Source: Chelonoidis abingdonii (lineage: Eukaryota > Chordata > Testudines > Testudinidae). From it: a stretch of 64,000 nt of DNA. The stretch covers positions 82,498,055 through 82,562,054 of the forward strand of contig NC_133770.1 of the NCBI RefSeq assembly GCF_003597395.2. Direction: 5' to 3'. The stretch's first letter is position 1. Each line of letters begins with the position of its first letter. The translations under genes were made by a program, and so were the position numbers. Below the pieces are notes generated by a model. The model was given only the letters and a program-made list of their open reading frames with translations. It was not told the DNA's origin and did not search any database. Shown one piece after another: positions 21,929-35,245 of the stretch.

Positions 21929-22568
21929 TCAGACTGTATGTTCCTTGAGGCAGGGGCCTGTCACTTTACTTGTTTGTGAAGCACCAGGCATACATATGGC
22001 ATTGTATAAATAATACAAACAGACTTTTTTGCTAAGAGTAAGATGTAAGACGTTGGTAAGTATTGCTGCTTATTTCACTAGCATCCACCATGTGCAAGGA
22101 ACTGTGAACACATGCTCAGGAACGGACTGTCTGTGTCGTCAAAAGCATCCACTCTAAGATGCCAAACCATATGTGAAGGGTGGAGGAAATTGCTACAACA
22201 ATTTTTTATTTACACTTTGATATTACGTAAAAAAAGGCCTGCTATGCCTGACTGCCCATCAGTGTTTACAAATCCCCATTTGCAAAGAGGAAAATACTTT
22301 TCTGCCTCATTGAAGCTGATAGAATAGTTACACTTATTCAGAACATGCTTTTAATATTTCCATGTGCTAGCATCAATCCCCTGTTGCTCTCAGCACACTG
22401 GCAGTCACACTGTTTTTATTGGGTTCTGTGATTCAGAAAAAACAAAAATAAATAGGGTCAATAACCTGAAGAGAAACACCAGAATGACATTTGTGAATAC
22501 AACTGTGTCTGTTCTTCTGTAAATTATGAGGACGAGAAATCAATGGGCTTGAATCTCCCTCTCTGTTA
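21929..22568. other. No gene recognised
   Basis: Unassigned sequence up to the target site of the next LTR. Confidence 0.5.
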
Positions 22569-22573
22569 CATGC

Positions 22574-23382
22574 TGTCATAAATACAAAAGGAAGGGTAAC
22601 AACCTTCCTGTATACAGTACTATAAAATCCCTCCTGGCCAGAGGCACAAAATTGTTTTACCTGTAAAGGGTTAAGAAGCTCAGGTAACCTAGCTGGCACC
22701 TGACCAGAAGGACCAATAAGGGAACAAGATACTTTCAAATCAGAGGTAGGGGGGTTGGGAGGCTTTGTTTTATCTGTTCTTTGTCTGTTCTGTGTGCTTG
22801 CCGGAGACAGACCAAGAAAGCGAGCAATCCAACTCCATTAGGATGAGTAAGTACTAGCAAGGGAATGTGTTAGCTTGCTTTTACTTTGGCTTGTGATTTT
22901 CTCTGTGCCGAGAGGGAGGTGTATTCCTGGTTTTCTTTTTGTAACTTTAAAGTTTTGCTCAGAGGGAAATCCTCTGTGTTTTGAATCTGATGGCCCTGTG
23001 AGATTATCTTCCATTCTAATTTTACAGAGGTGCTTCCTTTAACTTTTTTCTTCTAATAAAGTTCTGGTTTGTTTGTTTTTTTAAATCTGATTGAGTTTTT
23101 TTTAGTGGTTTGTGCTCATCATGTTTATTCCCAAGCCTTCCCAGGAAAAGGGGGTGTAGGGTTTGGGGGAATATTAGGGGAAAGTAGGAACTCCAAGTGG
23201 TCCTTTCCCTGAGTTTTGTCTAATTACTTGGTGGTGGCAGCGTTACCTAATCCAAGGTACAAGGGAGAATTTGTGCCTTGGGGCGTTTTTAACCTAAGCT
23301 GGTAGAAATAAGCTTAAGGGGTCTTTCATGCAGGTCCCCACGTCTGTACCCTAGAGTTCAGAGTGGGGAGGGAACCCTGACA
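22574..23382 (+). mobile_element. Solo LTR, 809 bp, with 5-bp target duplication
   Basis: The element starts TGTCATAAATAC and ends AACCCTGACA (inverted TGTCA/TGACA) between perfect CATGC repeats at 22569-22573 and 23383-23387. CCAAT is at 22713-22717 and AATAAA at 23055-23060, both plus strand. The first 180 bp closely resemble the LTR at 33794-34712 (shared CACCTGACCAGA and ACAAGATACTTTCAA blocks), so the two belong to one family. No coding remnant is attached. Confidence 0.88.
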
Positions 23383-23387
23383 CATGC

Positions 23388-26300
23388 TCATGTAACTGCA
23401 GTTAACAAAATTATACTAGCTTACCCTGAGTGTAAATAGGTTCAATAGCTCTTCAAAGATGGAAACAAATTTCCAGGGCAGATTTTGGGCAACAGACCAT
23501 TTCCTTATATTGTATGAGAAGAATACAAAGAGCTATTGTAAACATGGAAATCATCCACCTTTGTTCATCCATATTAGCAAAGCAAAAGGGGAAACTTTTC
23601 AGCATGATGCACTTATTTCCTGTCATTTTAAAGGGAGCTGGCATACTTGCCTTCCCCCATCCTGGGGACAGAGGGACTAGAAGGGGACATGGTTTGCCAG
23701 GGGGAATCGTGAGGTGAAGGCTGCTGAGGGAAAGAGGAGGACATAGAATGGGGGACAAGCCATGGGATACCATAACTGAAATTATCTGTGGGGGTCTATC
23801 CATTAATTGTTAAATCCAACATCTCCACCAACGTACTCACCTTAATGACCCTTATCCAGTAACATAAGGGAGTTTTGAACTTCAAAGTCCACATTGGCCA
23901 TGTAAACGCTATTATCATGATCAACACCAGGCATTTTGTTTTACCCTTCCCCCTATATCCTGATGGCTGGCGCATAGGTGGACAGAACCATGGAGGCAGG
24001 ATGGAGTATGCAGCCTCTGCTCCCCCTCGCCACCCAGTACCTTGAGCCACAGTCCAGGCAGCATTAACATGGTGTGGCCGTGTTAAACCAGGGCATAATC
24101 TAGCCTTGTATTGTTATAAACAGACCTTTAGAGAGAAGAGAATTTATCATGTAAAAAGTCGAAAATACTCAGATTTGTGGAAGTCAGGAAACAAAAATCT
24201 GACTGAGTGCTTAACTCTGCAATCACAATAGTCTGTTAACATCATGTTTTAGCAGGAAAATATGTAAAACCAGAATCAATAAATAGAAAAACTGTGATTG
24301 GTAATTATAATATAAAATATCACAAGTTGTTATTCCTTTTTGTTTTCTCTTCTGTATTTGATTCTGTTCCCACTTTACATTCAAGTGGGTGAATCAAATT
24401 CCAGTCTAAATCCGGGCGTCTTAATCAAGTCAACAGATGTTTGTCATACAACAGCAATTTTGCCAGAATTAGTGTAATACAACATTCTACTCAGTATTCT
24501 GTAATTCACAGATTTTTCTGGCTTGTAAATGCCAAAATCTAGCCCGGAGAATTATTTCCTGACTTTTTCAATTTTTTTTAGCAATACAAATAATAAAATC
24601 ATTTTGATGGAAAATGACCAACTTGCTCTAAAAGTAATGACAATGCTGGGTCAATATTCAAAGAAATGAATGGAGGATTTGAGCTACAAAATTCAGACCA
24701 GAAGCTGGGGTTAGCCCAGAGCAGAGATAGAGACCAGCTCTAAAACGTGGATCGCTATCTGGGGTTTAGTTCTGAACCTGCCCCCTGACCTCCCCTTCAA
24801 AGTTCAAAGATGTTCAGATGTACAGTAGCTCAATAGGCCCACAAACAGTGGATATAAAAATGAAATCTTGTCCCTTAGCTAGGAAGCCACCCAGGGACAG
24901 TAGAAGTGTGGAAGTTGCTGCTAGCAGAAAAGAAGTTATTGGGTAAGAAATTTCTCAGTTTCTCCCACAACGCTGATGTGTATATGAAATAGTAAGCCAT
25001 CAACAGAAGTAGGGAGAGATAAAGAAGCAGAATGAGATAAGGAAAATTTCCCATCCCAAAACTAACTGCCAAAATGGCAAGCTATTTCTGGATCACTACA
25101 TACTACACCTTCCTACCAACAGAGGCCTCTGTAATCCAACAGACAGTATTTAATAAAAGTGTTAATAGAGGGCCCTGTTGCTGCCCTACAGATCTCTTAA
25201 GTGGAAAAGAGACAAACAAGGAGCCCTATCTTGTTGATTCATTGTGCTTGATAAATTTAGATATATATTTAGTACTCTATGAACATGCAGATTATGACAC
25301 CTCTTTTCTGTAGGATGCTGTGACTTTGGACATAATGACAGGATGATGACCTCCTGTGAGGAATGGAGACATGAGTTCGCCTTAGACAAGAAAGATTCTG
25401 GAGTTGGTAATACTGCCTTGTCATCGTGAAACACACAATGAAGTTCTTGCATGGATAAAGCTGCCAACCCTCAGACTTACCTAGCAGATGTGATAGCTAT
25501 CAAGAAACAGGTTTTGATGATATGTAGAATGAGATGACCGATATCAGTGGTTCAATGGAGGAGGATGGTTCAGGCTTTCAGCCCCAATGGTAGGTCCTGT
25601 TGAGAAAAGATTGATCTGACCACAGGTCTAGCCAGGAGAAATGAGTGCTCTGAGAAATCTAGGTATGTGAGGATGCTCTGCCAAGGAACCCACAGACTCT
25701 GCATGAACAGGAATACCTCTGAGTGCTTATATTTCCCCTTTATTAATCTTTTTCAATTGGTTGTGGTGTGTGTGTGGGTCTTTTCATCTATTTTTGCAGG
25801 CAATGCCTGGGTGGTTCCTCTTGAGGCTCTGTCTCATACCTTGAGTTTCTCTGGATATATCTCCCTCTGTGTCCTCCTCATCATGGTTCCAGTTTGGGGA
25901 AATGTGGTCTTATTGCCAGGGTCCCTGAATTTGTGCTGAGAAGAAAGGGAAGCTGTGTAGGAGCTTTGTTTCTTTCTGAAGGGAATTGAGGACCCACTTC
26001 AGTTTCTTGGGGGCCGGAGGGGACATGGTGCCCTTTAAGGGTTTTTTTCTTTTTGGTCCAGGTCTCCCCTGGGACTTGATCACCAAAACTGGCCAGATGG
26101 TGTCATCCTCATCCTTGGATTCTTCATTGATATGCTCTGCGTCTCCTGATCAGGCTTTTCTGTGTTGGAGTTTCAGCTTGGGATGGAGGGACCTGACATG
26201 CCTATCTGACTAAGTCCCTTGTTTTGGCAGTGCGAGGTTTGGCTGGCTGTGAACATGCAGGGCTTAATTCATCCTTTGAAGAGCTTTAAATGCTGCCTTA

Positions 26301-27922
26301 TATATGGGACATCACTTTGATTTAGCGCGCTGTTGGCAGTACTGCTCTGCCATGCCTGAAATGGGTCAGAGAATCCAGCAGAGAGGTGCTGTTGTGCCAG
26401 ATCTGGGCAGCTTACACAACCACACTGCTCTTTACCCAATCCGGCAGGGAGGGGAAGGCAAAAGGGAGAATAAAAGTTGCTTGCTTCTACCTGAAAAGCT
26501 GGCAAACAAATGGACCAATGCAAAGTGAGTAGTTACTGAACTGCTGGAGGCAGAAGGGAGCAAGATCAGCAGGAGCTGTGTCACAGCACTGAACTGCTGC
26601 CAAACTGCAGACAGGAAGGGAATAGCCCGTATGTATCTGAATATGAGATGCTGGCCTGCAAAAAGCGTATGTATGCCTTCAATAAGTGTTTGTATCTTTA
26701 AAAAAGACATCGCTTACAGCAGCTGAACCAAGGAATACATTAGAGGAGGGTACTTTGGGGGCAAAAGTAGTGTGAAAATTATGTAGCAGAATTTGCGAGT
26801 GCCAACTGCCAACATGATCTGAAAACAGTGAGATTGCACAATGTATCCTAGGACACTGCTCTTTGCTTTGCTGAACCTCGGTACTGAGGTGGTATGTGAG
26901 ACTGAAAGGACGCAGCTGGACTGTTAGAGCTGAGGGTGAATTTGCAGAGCTGATAGTTACAAAAATATTTGAAAACTGAGGAAAATCTGATATGGAAGTG
27001 AGTAAGATACACTGAGTATGTGACCCAACAGTATTTTTTCCAAAGTCACTTTCTGAGGTAGAATTACAGCCTAAGGACAGTTGGTCAAAATTTGGAAGTT
27101 CTGTTCCATGGGAAATTTTGACACTTTAAAAAACCTTAAAAAATAAATAAAATCTTTCTGAATCATAACAAAGTCAAAACATTGTAATTTCCTGCAAAAT
27201 GACATAAAATAACTAATTTCAGAAGAATCAGAATGTTTCATTTTGATTTTGACTTTTTTAGTTTTGTTTTTTATGTTTCACATTTAATTTTATATTAAAG
27301 TTAAGATTTAATAATTAAATTGTAATATAAAATGTATTAGACAATTAATTACCAATTTTAAATTATCTTTTCATTAATTGATTTGGTAATTGATATTTTA
27401 ATTGATATGATACAAAGATTATTTAAAATACAAAGTAATTTTGAAATGAAAAATTGAAATATTCTGTTCCAATAAAGTCAAAACACGACTTTTCATTTTT
27501 TTAACTTAATGAAAATATCATTGAAATCAACATGTTCCTACATAATGTTTTGATTAGACTGATCGATATTTTCAGACAGAAAAATATTCTACCAGAATAT
27601 AATTTTTGGCTACCTCTAATTCTGTTTTATGCATTTAATAATAATAAAGTTAGAAACTATATATACATTGTGACTGACCACAGGATGAATTGCTGGAGGA
27701 ACAATACATTTTAAATTTTAAATTTCCTCATATTTGCCCCTTATTTTTACTGTGCAACCGTAAAGCTGAATGAACATAGTTTTTGTAGTTAATATTAAAC
27801 ACTGTTCCTGTCTAGTTACCTACCTGTTTCTGTGGTGTGGCTCCCAGTTATCTTACATCTCTAATGTGATAATGCGATAACTTTTCTTGATCTAAAAATT
27901 GCTGGCTTCATTCATGTAATTA
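23388..27922. other. About 4.5 kb without a recognised gene
   Basis: Mostly AT-rich and unassigned. On the minus strand between about 26210 and 25990 one frame reads through a charged, lysine- and proline-rich stretch (for example ESKDEDDTIWPVLV and PGPKRKKPLKG) before a stop. It could be a degraded coding repeat or retrocopy, but I cannot name it. The region 27100-27720 is extremely A+T rich. Confidence 0.45.
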
Positions 27923-27930
27923 GTCATAAT

Positions 27931-29040
27931 CAGGGACGGCGACTTATATGGGCCCATGGTGCCCGGGCTTTAGCAATATTCAGGGCCCAGGGGCCCGGCT
28001 CCACCAATGTTTGGGGCTGGGTCTCTCCCTCAGCCCTCCCCTGCCTCCCCTGCACGCCTCCCCCAAGTGTCCCCCAGTCCACACCTGGTGCCCTCGCATG
28101 CCTCCCCCAGGTCCCAGAGCATCCCTTCCTCAAGCGAGCGGCTGCCCCCTGCAGCTCCACGCTACACTCTGCTCTGTTGGCTCTGGGCATCAACTGCCAC
28201 CTTAGGGTCCTAGTGCCCCCCTAACCACTAGTGCCAGGACAGGCTGACCCTGCCTCTGCCCTTCTGCCTTGGACCCTTCCCTTTTCCAGCGGGACCCTCC
28301 GCCAGCACAGGGGGCCCCACTGCCTGTAGTCACCGCTCCGCCCCACGCTGGGCAAGGGGCAGCCTCATCCCCCACCCCCAGTGAGGCTACAGTGAGGGGC
28401 AGCAGCAGGGGAGGAAGTGTACATGTGATGGCACCCCTGCCCCCACCACAAGGGAGGCAAGGGGGCTTCCTGGACCTGAGAGGGGCCCTAGGAGCATGTG
28501 TAGTGACAGTGGGGAGAAGGCTGGGGGGAGTCGTCTTCTCTGGCTCCAGCCCAGGGCAGCCTGTCTGAACCCCAAACTCCTCATCCCCACCCCATCCCAG
28601 AGCCCGAACTCTCAGCCAGAGCTCTCACCCCCCAGCCCTGAGCCCCCTCCTGCACCCTGAACCCTCATCCCTCACCCCACCCCTCAGCCCTGCATTCCAA
28701 CCTTCTTCCCTAGCCCTGAGCCCCTCTCACACCCCAAACCCCTCCTCCCAACCCCAGCCAGAGCCCACATCCCCCCCCCCGCACCCTAAACCTCTGCCCC
28801 AGCCCTGAGCCCCCTCCTGCACAGTGAACCCCTCATCTCTGGCCCAACTCCACAGCCCTCACCCCTCCACCCAAACCCTCTGCCTGAGCGCCTCCCACAC
28901 CCCAAAAACCTCATCACCAGCCCCATCCAAGAGTCCTCACATTATTTAAAATATATATATTGGCTTACAAGGCAGGTATAGGGGGCTGGATTGGACCCGT
29001 TCTGGGCACCACCAAAAATTATACAAGCCTGACAGCCCTG
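27931..29040. mobile_element. GC-rich non-autonomous hAT element, 1110 bp
   Basis: The left end CAGGGACGGCGACTTATA and the right end ...CCTGACAGCCCTG are imperfect inverted repeats; the inner parts ATGGTGCCCGGGC and TCTGGGCACCACC also pair. The flanking 8-bp repeats are GTCATAAT (27923-27930) and GTCAGAAT (29041-29048). In copy B the right flank still reads GTCATAAT, so the original duplication was perfect. The interior is a strikingly C-rich block with tandem character and no transposase. Confidence 0.75.
28585..28935. repeat. C-rich minisatellite-like tract
   Basis: Imperfect tandem units built around CCCAGCCCTGAGCCCCTC and CACCCCAAACCCCTC repeat across about 350 bp inside the hAT element. 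They explain the long GC-rich open frames nearby. Confidence 0.6.
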
Positions 29041-29724
29041 GTCAGAATGACATAGATGGGACTACTTACCTGAGTTAAATAACCAGGCTGAGACACCTTA
29101 TATCACTTACATTACATAGTGTTCTAAAAATTAACTTTCATTTTAGTTATTCTGTGGTACAGTTTCTGAAGAAATCATTCTTTTTGGCCTCATTTGCTGG
29201 AAAGGAGAAATGTCAGTGGGAATTTCATAGCTTTAGCATTCTGACTTTTTATCTCTCTATAAAAATATATCTACAAATACATGATTTCTATATCCTGTTA
29301 TGAATTTCTTAGGAAATTATGTAAGCTTGTGAAGAGAAGGGCAGGAATCCAATTACAGAAAGATAATGAAGATACTCTTAGGAAACAGTAGTTTTAACAA
29401 ATGTGTGCAGAAAAAACCAAGCAGTAACTGCAGCATTTGGTTTTAGAGTAAATCAGGAAATAGGTAGTTGAGTGATACATGGAAGGGTTCTACATTAAAT
29501 ATGTCCAAATCCAGGTTTCTGCTATATCAGTGTTGGCCTAAAATAAAAATAGACTGTAGGAATAATAATAGTACCCCCAAGTTTATATGTAGCACTTAAA
29601 GAAGTGTGCTTGACGTTCTAAAGCATGACCCCTTTTCCCCTATCCACTCCATTACAATTAAAAACTAGTTTGTGTTATTCTGAATTTTTGGAAGCAATGT
29701 CTCCAGATTTTTTGGCCAGCAATA

Positions 29725-29869
29725 CACCTCTACCCCAATATAACGCTGTTCTTGGAAGCCAAAAAATCTTACCATGTTATACGTGAAACCGTGTTATATT
29801 GAACTTGCTTTGATCTGCCAGAGTGCGTAGACCTGTTATATCGGGTCACGATATATCGGGGTAGAGGTG
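29725..29869. mobile_element. Tc1/mariner-type MITE, 145 bp
   Basis: The ends CACCTCTACCCCAATATAAC and ATATCGGGGTAGAGGTG are inverted, with TA duplicated at 29723-29724 and 29870-29871. Copy B has a single TA at 50858-50859 in otherwise matching flanks, which is the empty site. Confidence 0.88.
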
Positions 29870-30623
29870 TATCTCTATCCATTACCTTCAGATCTTTATG
29901 TAAATATGTACAACCATCATATACCACCATTCTCTCACAGTATCAAACTGCTTCTCACCCAACCCTAATTATCCTCTTAAATTGTCACTGACTCTGGTGA
30001 CACTCACAGAACAAATTCCGACCTGCTTTACTTTCACTCTATATCATAAGCCTTTTGTGTATTCATAACATAAACCTTTGTCTTTCTTTTCTACCGTTTC
30101 TACAAATAGGAGCTATTTTGTTACATTGTCAAACAGTTGGAAAGAGTCTCAGGCTAAAAATGTCATCTCTAAATGTAGTGGGCCATATTTATCCAGGACA
30201 TAAGTGAAGTACACGGAGGTATGTCCGGATGAATTTGGCCCGCTATATTTTCGTTCTAGCTTGTATTTGTAATATGTGGCTTGTAAGGCGATTAGATAAC
30301 AAATGTGTCTGGGACAGAGATTATCAAACCAAATTGAGACTGAGCAGAAGACTGTATCACGTGTAGTGTGTTTTCCTGTGAAAACACTCAAGGGTGTGTT
30401 TCCCCACTAGCAATGGATTGTTCCATCCTATTCATGCTATCCCCTGATATTGTCTCTGCTGCAGCTGTTATAGAAACCTAGTTCCAGTGGAAGCCTCTTG
30501 TGGCTGGGAGATAGAATCCAGCGGTGTCTGACCTGTAGTCTCTTGAAGAATTTATTCTCCTCTAAAAAGATCTTTGTCCAGTTGGATTTAATAAAGATAC
30601 TGACTAATTCAGCAACCCCCTTA

Positions 30624-31966
30624 TGTAATCCTTCTGTTAGTTGAGTTGGCAGCAACAAGGGCCTGTTCAGCGTCTAGGGGTTCCTTTTCAACAATACAAC
30701 ACAAATCGGCTCAAGCCCCCACCCAGTGACCTGGGACAATTACATACCACTCCCTGGGCGCCTCTAAGAGGCAATACTTCCCCTCTCGCAAGCACAGAGT
30801 CTGAGTGTAGCAAAAAAATCTTTTAATAAGAGGAGGGAAATAAAGCAGCATTAATTTGGGAAAACACCGCAAACAGGGTATATAAACATGAACAATGAGC
30901 AAAAGACCCACCACCAAGTAAGTTGGGCAGTGTCCTCTTCCCCTCAGACTCTTAAGTAAAGAAACCCAAAAGTATCTTTAACGTGTCTGTCCCTTCTCTG
31001 CACCCCACTCACAGTTGCTGTCTTTGCACAGTGCAGACCCAGAGTTCAGAGGTGCATCTGCAGAGTTCACCTCCCACCCTGGGTGGAGGGGGAATAAGGA
31101 GACACCTTACTTGTTCTGCTGTGGTACTCATTTGCCGCCACTCTCTGTGGGGCTTTGCTCCTGCCCTCTTGGCCAGCTTCCCTGCTGGCCACTCACCGTA
31201 CCTCTCCGCCAGCTGCCCTGCTGGCTGCTTGCTGCACCCTCTCTACCAGCCGCCCTGTTGGCTGCACCTCTCTGCCAGCTGCCCTGCTGGCCGTTGGCCA
31301 TGCCTCTCCACCAGCCAGGCCTTTCCACCAGCTGCCCTGATGGCCGCACCAGGATGTCTTCAGGGCTCCCCACTTACCATAGCTCTCAGTGATTTCAGCT
31401 GTTAGTGGGGGAGCCTCACTGCTGGTGCGCATTGAGCAGTCTCTTACATCAGAGACACTGTACCAAAGCAGATCTAATACTTAGACACAGGTATCAGTGA
31501 TTTCAGCTCTGCAGCATATAAGAAAACTCTCAGTGAGTCTAAATTAGCTCTATTACACAGTGGAGAGAGACAGAGTCAAATGATGTCTGGGGCCCTTGGC
31601 AAAGGCAAACCACCAGGTACAAGTATATGTCCCAATCCTCTCTCTACTCACGAGGCTTTGGAACCCATGTCCCCTACCTAATGAATGCTGTTTAGTTGAG
31701 AATCAGTCCCTCAACTGGGAAATGCCAAGTAAAGTTCTGCTACCCTTGATTCACATAGCAAGGATAACAACCCTTCATTACTTCTGCCCCAATAACAAGG
31801 AGATTGTGGATCCCACACCAGCCAAAGGTGGCAAGCAATCCCATCATGCTGAGCACCTAGGCGGGGTGGGTGTGCCCATGCAAACGAGATTAACTCCTGA
31901 AGTCCTTTTCTACAGCTCACCACTAGATGTCAGGGAAGAGCTCATTCAGACCCTGCTTACCTCTAC
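30624..31966 (-). mobile_element. LTR insertion on the minus strand, 1343 bp
   Basis: The insertion is absent from copy B, where matching flanks meet at about 51797-51803. On the minus strand it starts TGTAGAGGTAAGC and ends AGAAGGATTACA, the TG...CA ends of an LTR. The target duplication is not clean, so the ends could shift by a few bases. It holds a GC-rich minisatellite and no recognised retroviral coding sequence. Confidence 0.65.
31165..31350. repeat. Minisatellite inside the LTR
   Basis: Imperfect repeats of a unit containing CAGCTGCCCTGCTGGC, each preceded by CTCTCC(A/G)CC or CTCTCTGCC, occur at least five times. They account for the overlapping leucine- and alanine-rich open frames here. 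Confidence 0.7.
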
Positions 31967-33793
31967 ATAGTGGAGTCTGCTGCTTCATGCAAACTACCAT
32001 GTCTAATGGCGGACTCTAAACCATCCAGATTTAAACCTTGTCCATCTTGTGACAGACTCGTCCCACGCAGATGGGCACAACAGGCAAAAGAGACAGCTTC
32101 ATAAGAGTTGCATTCTAGATAGATGCTCAGTTTCCTCTAGGAACTGTAAGTCCAGAGACTCATCTCAGGCTGCATCTATGAGACCCGTCTGCGAGGGTCA
32201 CTTGAGACCTGAAGGAACTGGCAGCTGCCAAACTGGAGAGACCCCTCAAGCAGGAACCCCACACGTGGATCCAGCCGCAAGAAGTCAAAAAGGGCACTGA
32301 AGACACTGACAGCCCCAGTATCCATAGCCTTGGCACTGGCAACCTCAGCTTTGACTCCAAGGATGACAGACCTGGTGCTGAAGACAGAGCATGAGCAAAA
32401 ACTTGGCTCCAGGCACCATTGCAGATCACATGGTAACGAAGGACCTAAACACCAGTTTTCCAGAGACAAACCCTCCAAATTGTCTGTGTTAACTGCTAGA
32501 GATAGATGTTTAACTTCCAATGTAGCACAGAGAAAGTATGGCCAGGTATCAACCTTGACAATGACATTGTCAACCTTACATGTGCAAAGCAGGCACAGAT
32601 GTTTGAACCCACCATGGTCCCACAATATATACTGGCTGAAAAAGTCTGTATCCCCACCAGAGACATCCTCTACACCAAGACCACAGCTAGCACCAGCTCC
32701 CTCAGCACTGAGGTCTTGCTACCCTAGAGAATCAGCATTTGAAGAAATATATACTTCATTGTCCTCACCGAGAAACTTGTCACCAACATCAAGTGAAGAT
32801 TCATCCACTCATGGTCGGGAGGGAACATCGCTGGAGGCTTCCTGTTCAGGGTCTTATCACAGACAAGGTTCAAGTGATGGTGGGCTGGCCAATACCCATA
32901 CAACATGTCACTGTTCGCCCCATTGGCCATATTGGGGACCACCATCACAGATGCCTCAGTACAAATCCCCTTCTCACTTCTCATGGAAAAGGAAGAGATC
33001 TCCCTCGGCCTCCCAGGTTTCTTCAGATAGATTGAGGCAACACTGGAGGAACCTCAGCAACCTCCTCATCTGTTGACACTTTTCATCCTCATCAGATGAA
33101 GCAGTGGCACTGGCACCTGATAACTTGAGTGTTCCAGGACCTTTTGACCCAAATCACTGAGACCATGGACATCGTTGAACTAAGAGAAGTTCCATGAGCT
33201 CATCAATATCCTGAGCTCATCAACCCTATATAGGGTTGTCCAAACTGGTAATCTAGGACTGCATCAAAAAGGGCATACTTGAGCAGTGGAGGGACTTTGG
33301 CAAATCACAGCCGCTCTTCCTCGTCCTCAGCTCTCATCCAAGAGGTTTGAAAAAAGGCTCTGTTTGCAAAAATATATATTTTTTTCATATGGGAAAGAGT
33401 GGCTGCTTTTCTATCAAAACTCCCATACGATAGTAAAGAGGAACTGAGAGATGTCATAAAGGTGGGCCAGATGATCAAAAAAATCCTTTTAGAAGTGACC
33501 ATGGATGCACTGGATGTGGTTGCCATGTTGCTGGCTATAGCCATCATCATGAGACAGGTCTTGTGGCTTCAAGCTCTGGAATCCCTAGAAAAGAGCAACA
33601 CACTATAGAGGACCTGCCATTGGGAGAGCTGGAGCTCTTCAGCAGCCAAACAGATGAAGCGCTTCTCTCTCAAAGGTTCTAAGGTCACACAGCAATCACT
33701 GAGGATTTACACACAAGGGCCCTACCCATACAACTACCAGCCCCAACAGATGAAGAAAGCTCCCTTATAGCACCAGATTCAACAACTGGAGCT

Positions 33794-34712
33794 GTCATAA
33801 CCAGATAGCTAAGGGTTAATGTCTCTTTTACCTGTAAAGGATTAACAAACAGTGACCTGCAACACCTGACCAGAGGACCAATCAGGAAACAAGATACTTT
33901 CAACTCTCGGTGGAGGGAAGCCTTTGTTTGTGGTTTTTGGGTTTTGTTTTGTTCTCTCTGAGTCCTGGAAGGGACTAGACGTGCAACCAGGTTTCTTGCC
34001 AATCTCCCTGCTACAGTCTCTTATATATTCAGAATAGTGAGTATTGAGTAGAAAGGCGGTTATAGTCTTTTAAATTGTTTTTCTTTATTTGCAGATGTGT
34101 AGTTTGCTGGAAGTGTGTTAAATTGTATTTTGCTGGGGGGAGGCTTTTCTCTCTGGTGTCTATAAGCTGAAAGACCCTGTAATATTACATCTTGTATTTA
34201 CAGAGATTTCTTATTTTTTCTTTCTTTTATTAAAACCTTCCTTTTAAAGACCTGTTTGATTTTTTCCCCAGTTGAGGCTCAAGGGAATTGAGTCTGTACT
34301 TACCAGGGAAGTGGTGGGGAGACAGGGAGAAAGAAGGGAGGGGGAAGGGGGAATCCCTTTGTTTAGATTCATGGAGCTTGAATCTGTATTGCCTCTGGGT
34401 GAGGTGGAAAGCCTCTGTTTTAAGATTCAAGGAGTTGAATCCCAGTGATCTTCTAGGGTAACCCAGGGAGGGAAAGCCTAGGAGAGGCACTAGTGAGGGA
34501 AAGAGTTTACTTTCCTTGTATTAAGATCCAGGGGGTCTGGGTCTTGGGGGTCCCCAGGGAAGGTTTTGGGGAGACCAGAGTTTATCAGACACTCAGAGTC
34601 CTAATTGGTGGCAGAGTATCAGATCTAAGCTGGTAATTAAGCTTAGAAAAATTCATGCTAGTACCTCATTTTTGGACTCTAAGGTTCAAATTGAGAAAAG
34701 TATACTATGACA
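33794..34712 (+). mobile_element. Solo LTR, 919 bp, with 5-bp target duplication
   Basis: The element starts TGTCATAACC and ends ACTATGACA between perfect GGAGC repeats at 33789-33793 and 34713-34717. The empty site, with one GGAGC, is in copy B at 54447-54451. CCAAT is at 33878-33882 and an ATTAAA-type signal near 34229. Its 5' part matches the LTR at 22574, but its 3' part has an extra purine-rich block. Confidence 0.92.
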
Positions 34713-35245
34713 GGAGCACTCTCAGAAAAAGACCCAGTACTCCAGGAAGCAACAATCATTCTCCTCTGTTGCAAAAATGGTGCACTCTGAGGCAGCAGGT
34801 TTGATGGGAATGTTGGGAGCCACACCAGAGGAAACCTAGGGCTTCCCAATATCTGTTGGAAGCTGCCTTGCACTCTTTCAGTGGGTTTGGTCTACAATCA
34901 CAGCCAACAAATGGGCACTGCACATCCCTCAAGGCTACCCCATCCATTTCCACTCCTTTCCCCTTATCCAGCCTCCCCTTTCCCATCCCTCTTCATGGAC
35001 CTTTCTTACAAGAGCTACTGCCAACATAAGTAGCCTCATGGCTTTGTCTAGGCACCATAGAAAATTACTGGAGGAGTACAAGAGAAGAGGTTTTCATTTC
35101 CAATATTTCCTTATTCTGAAGAAAAAAAGGGGGTCTCTCTTCTATCCTAGACCTGAGGAGAGTGAATTACATAGGCTGCCTTTAGAATCAGGATGGTAAT
35201 TCTTGCTCCATTATTCAGGCCTGCCGACAGCAATTCCGGACCCCA

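Noticed and set aside
27930..28590. Several overlapping GC-rich open frames on both strands at 27.9-28.6 kb
   Set aside because: They lie inside a non-autonomous hAT with a C-rich tandem tract. Low complexity, no domain and openness on both strands indicate composition, not coding.
30983..31432. Overlapping leucine/alanine/proline-rich open frames at 31.0-31.4 kb
   Set aside because: Explained by the minisatellite inside the LTR insertion.
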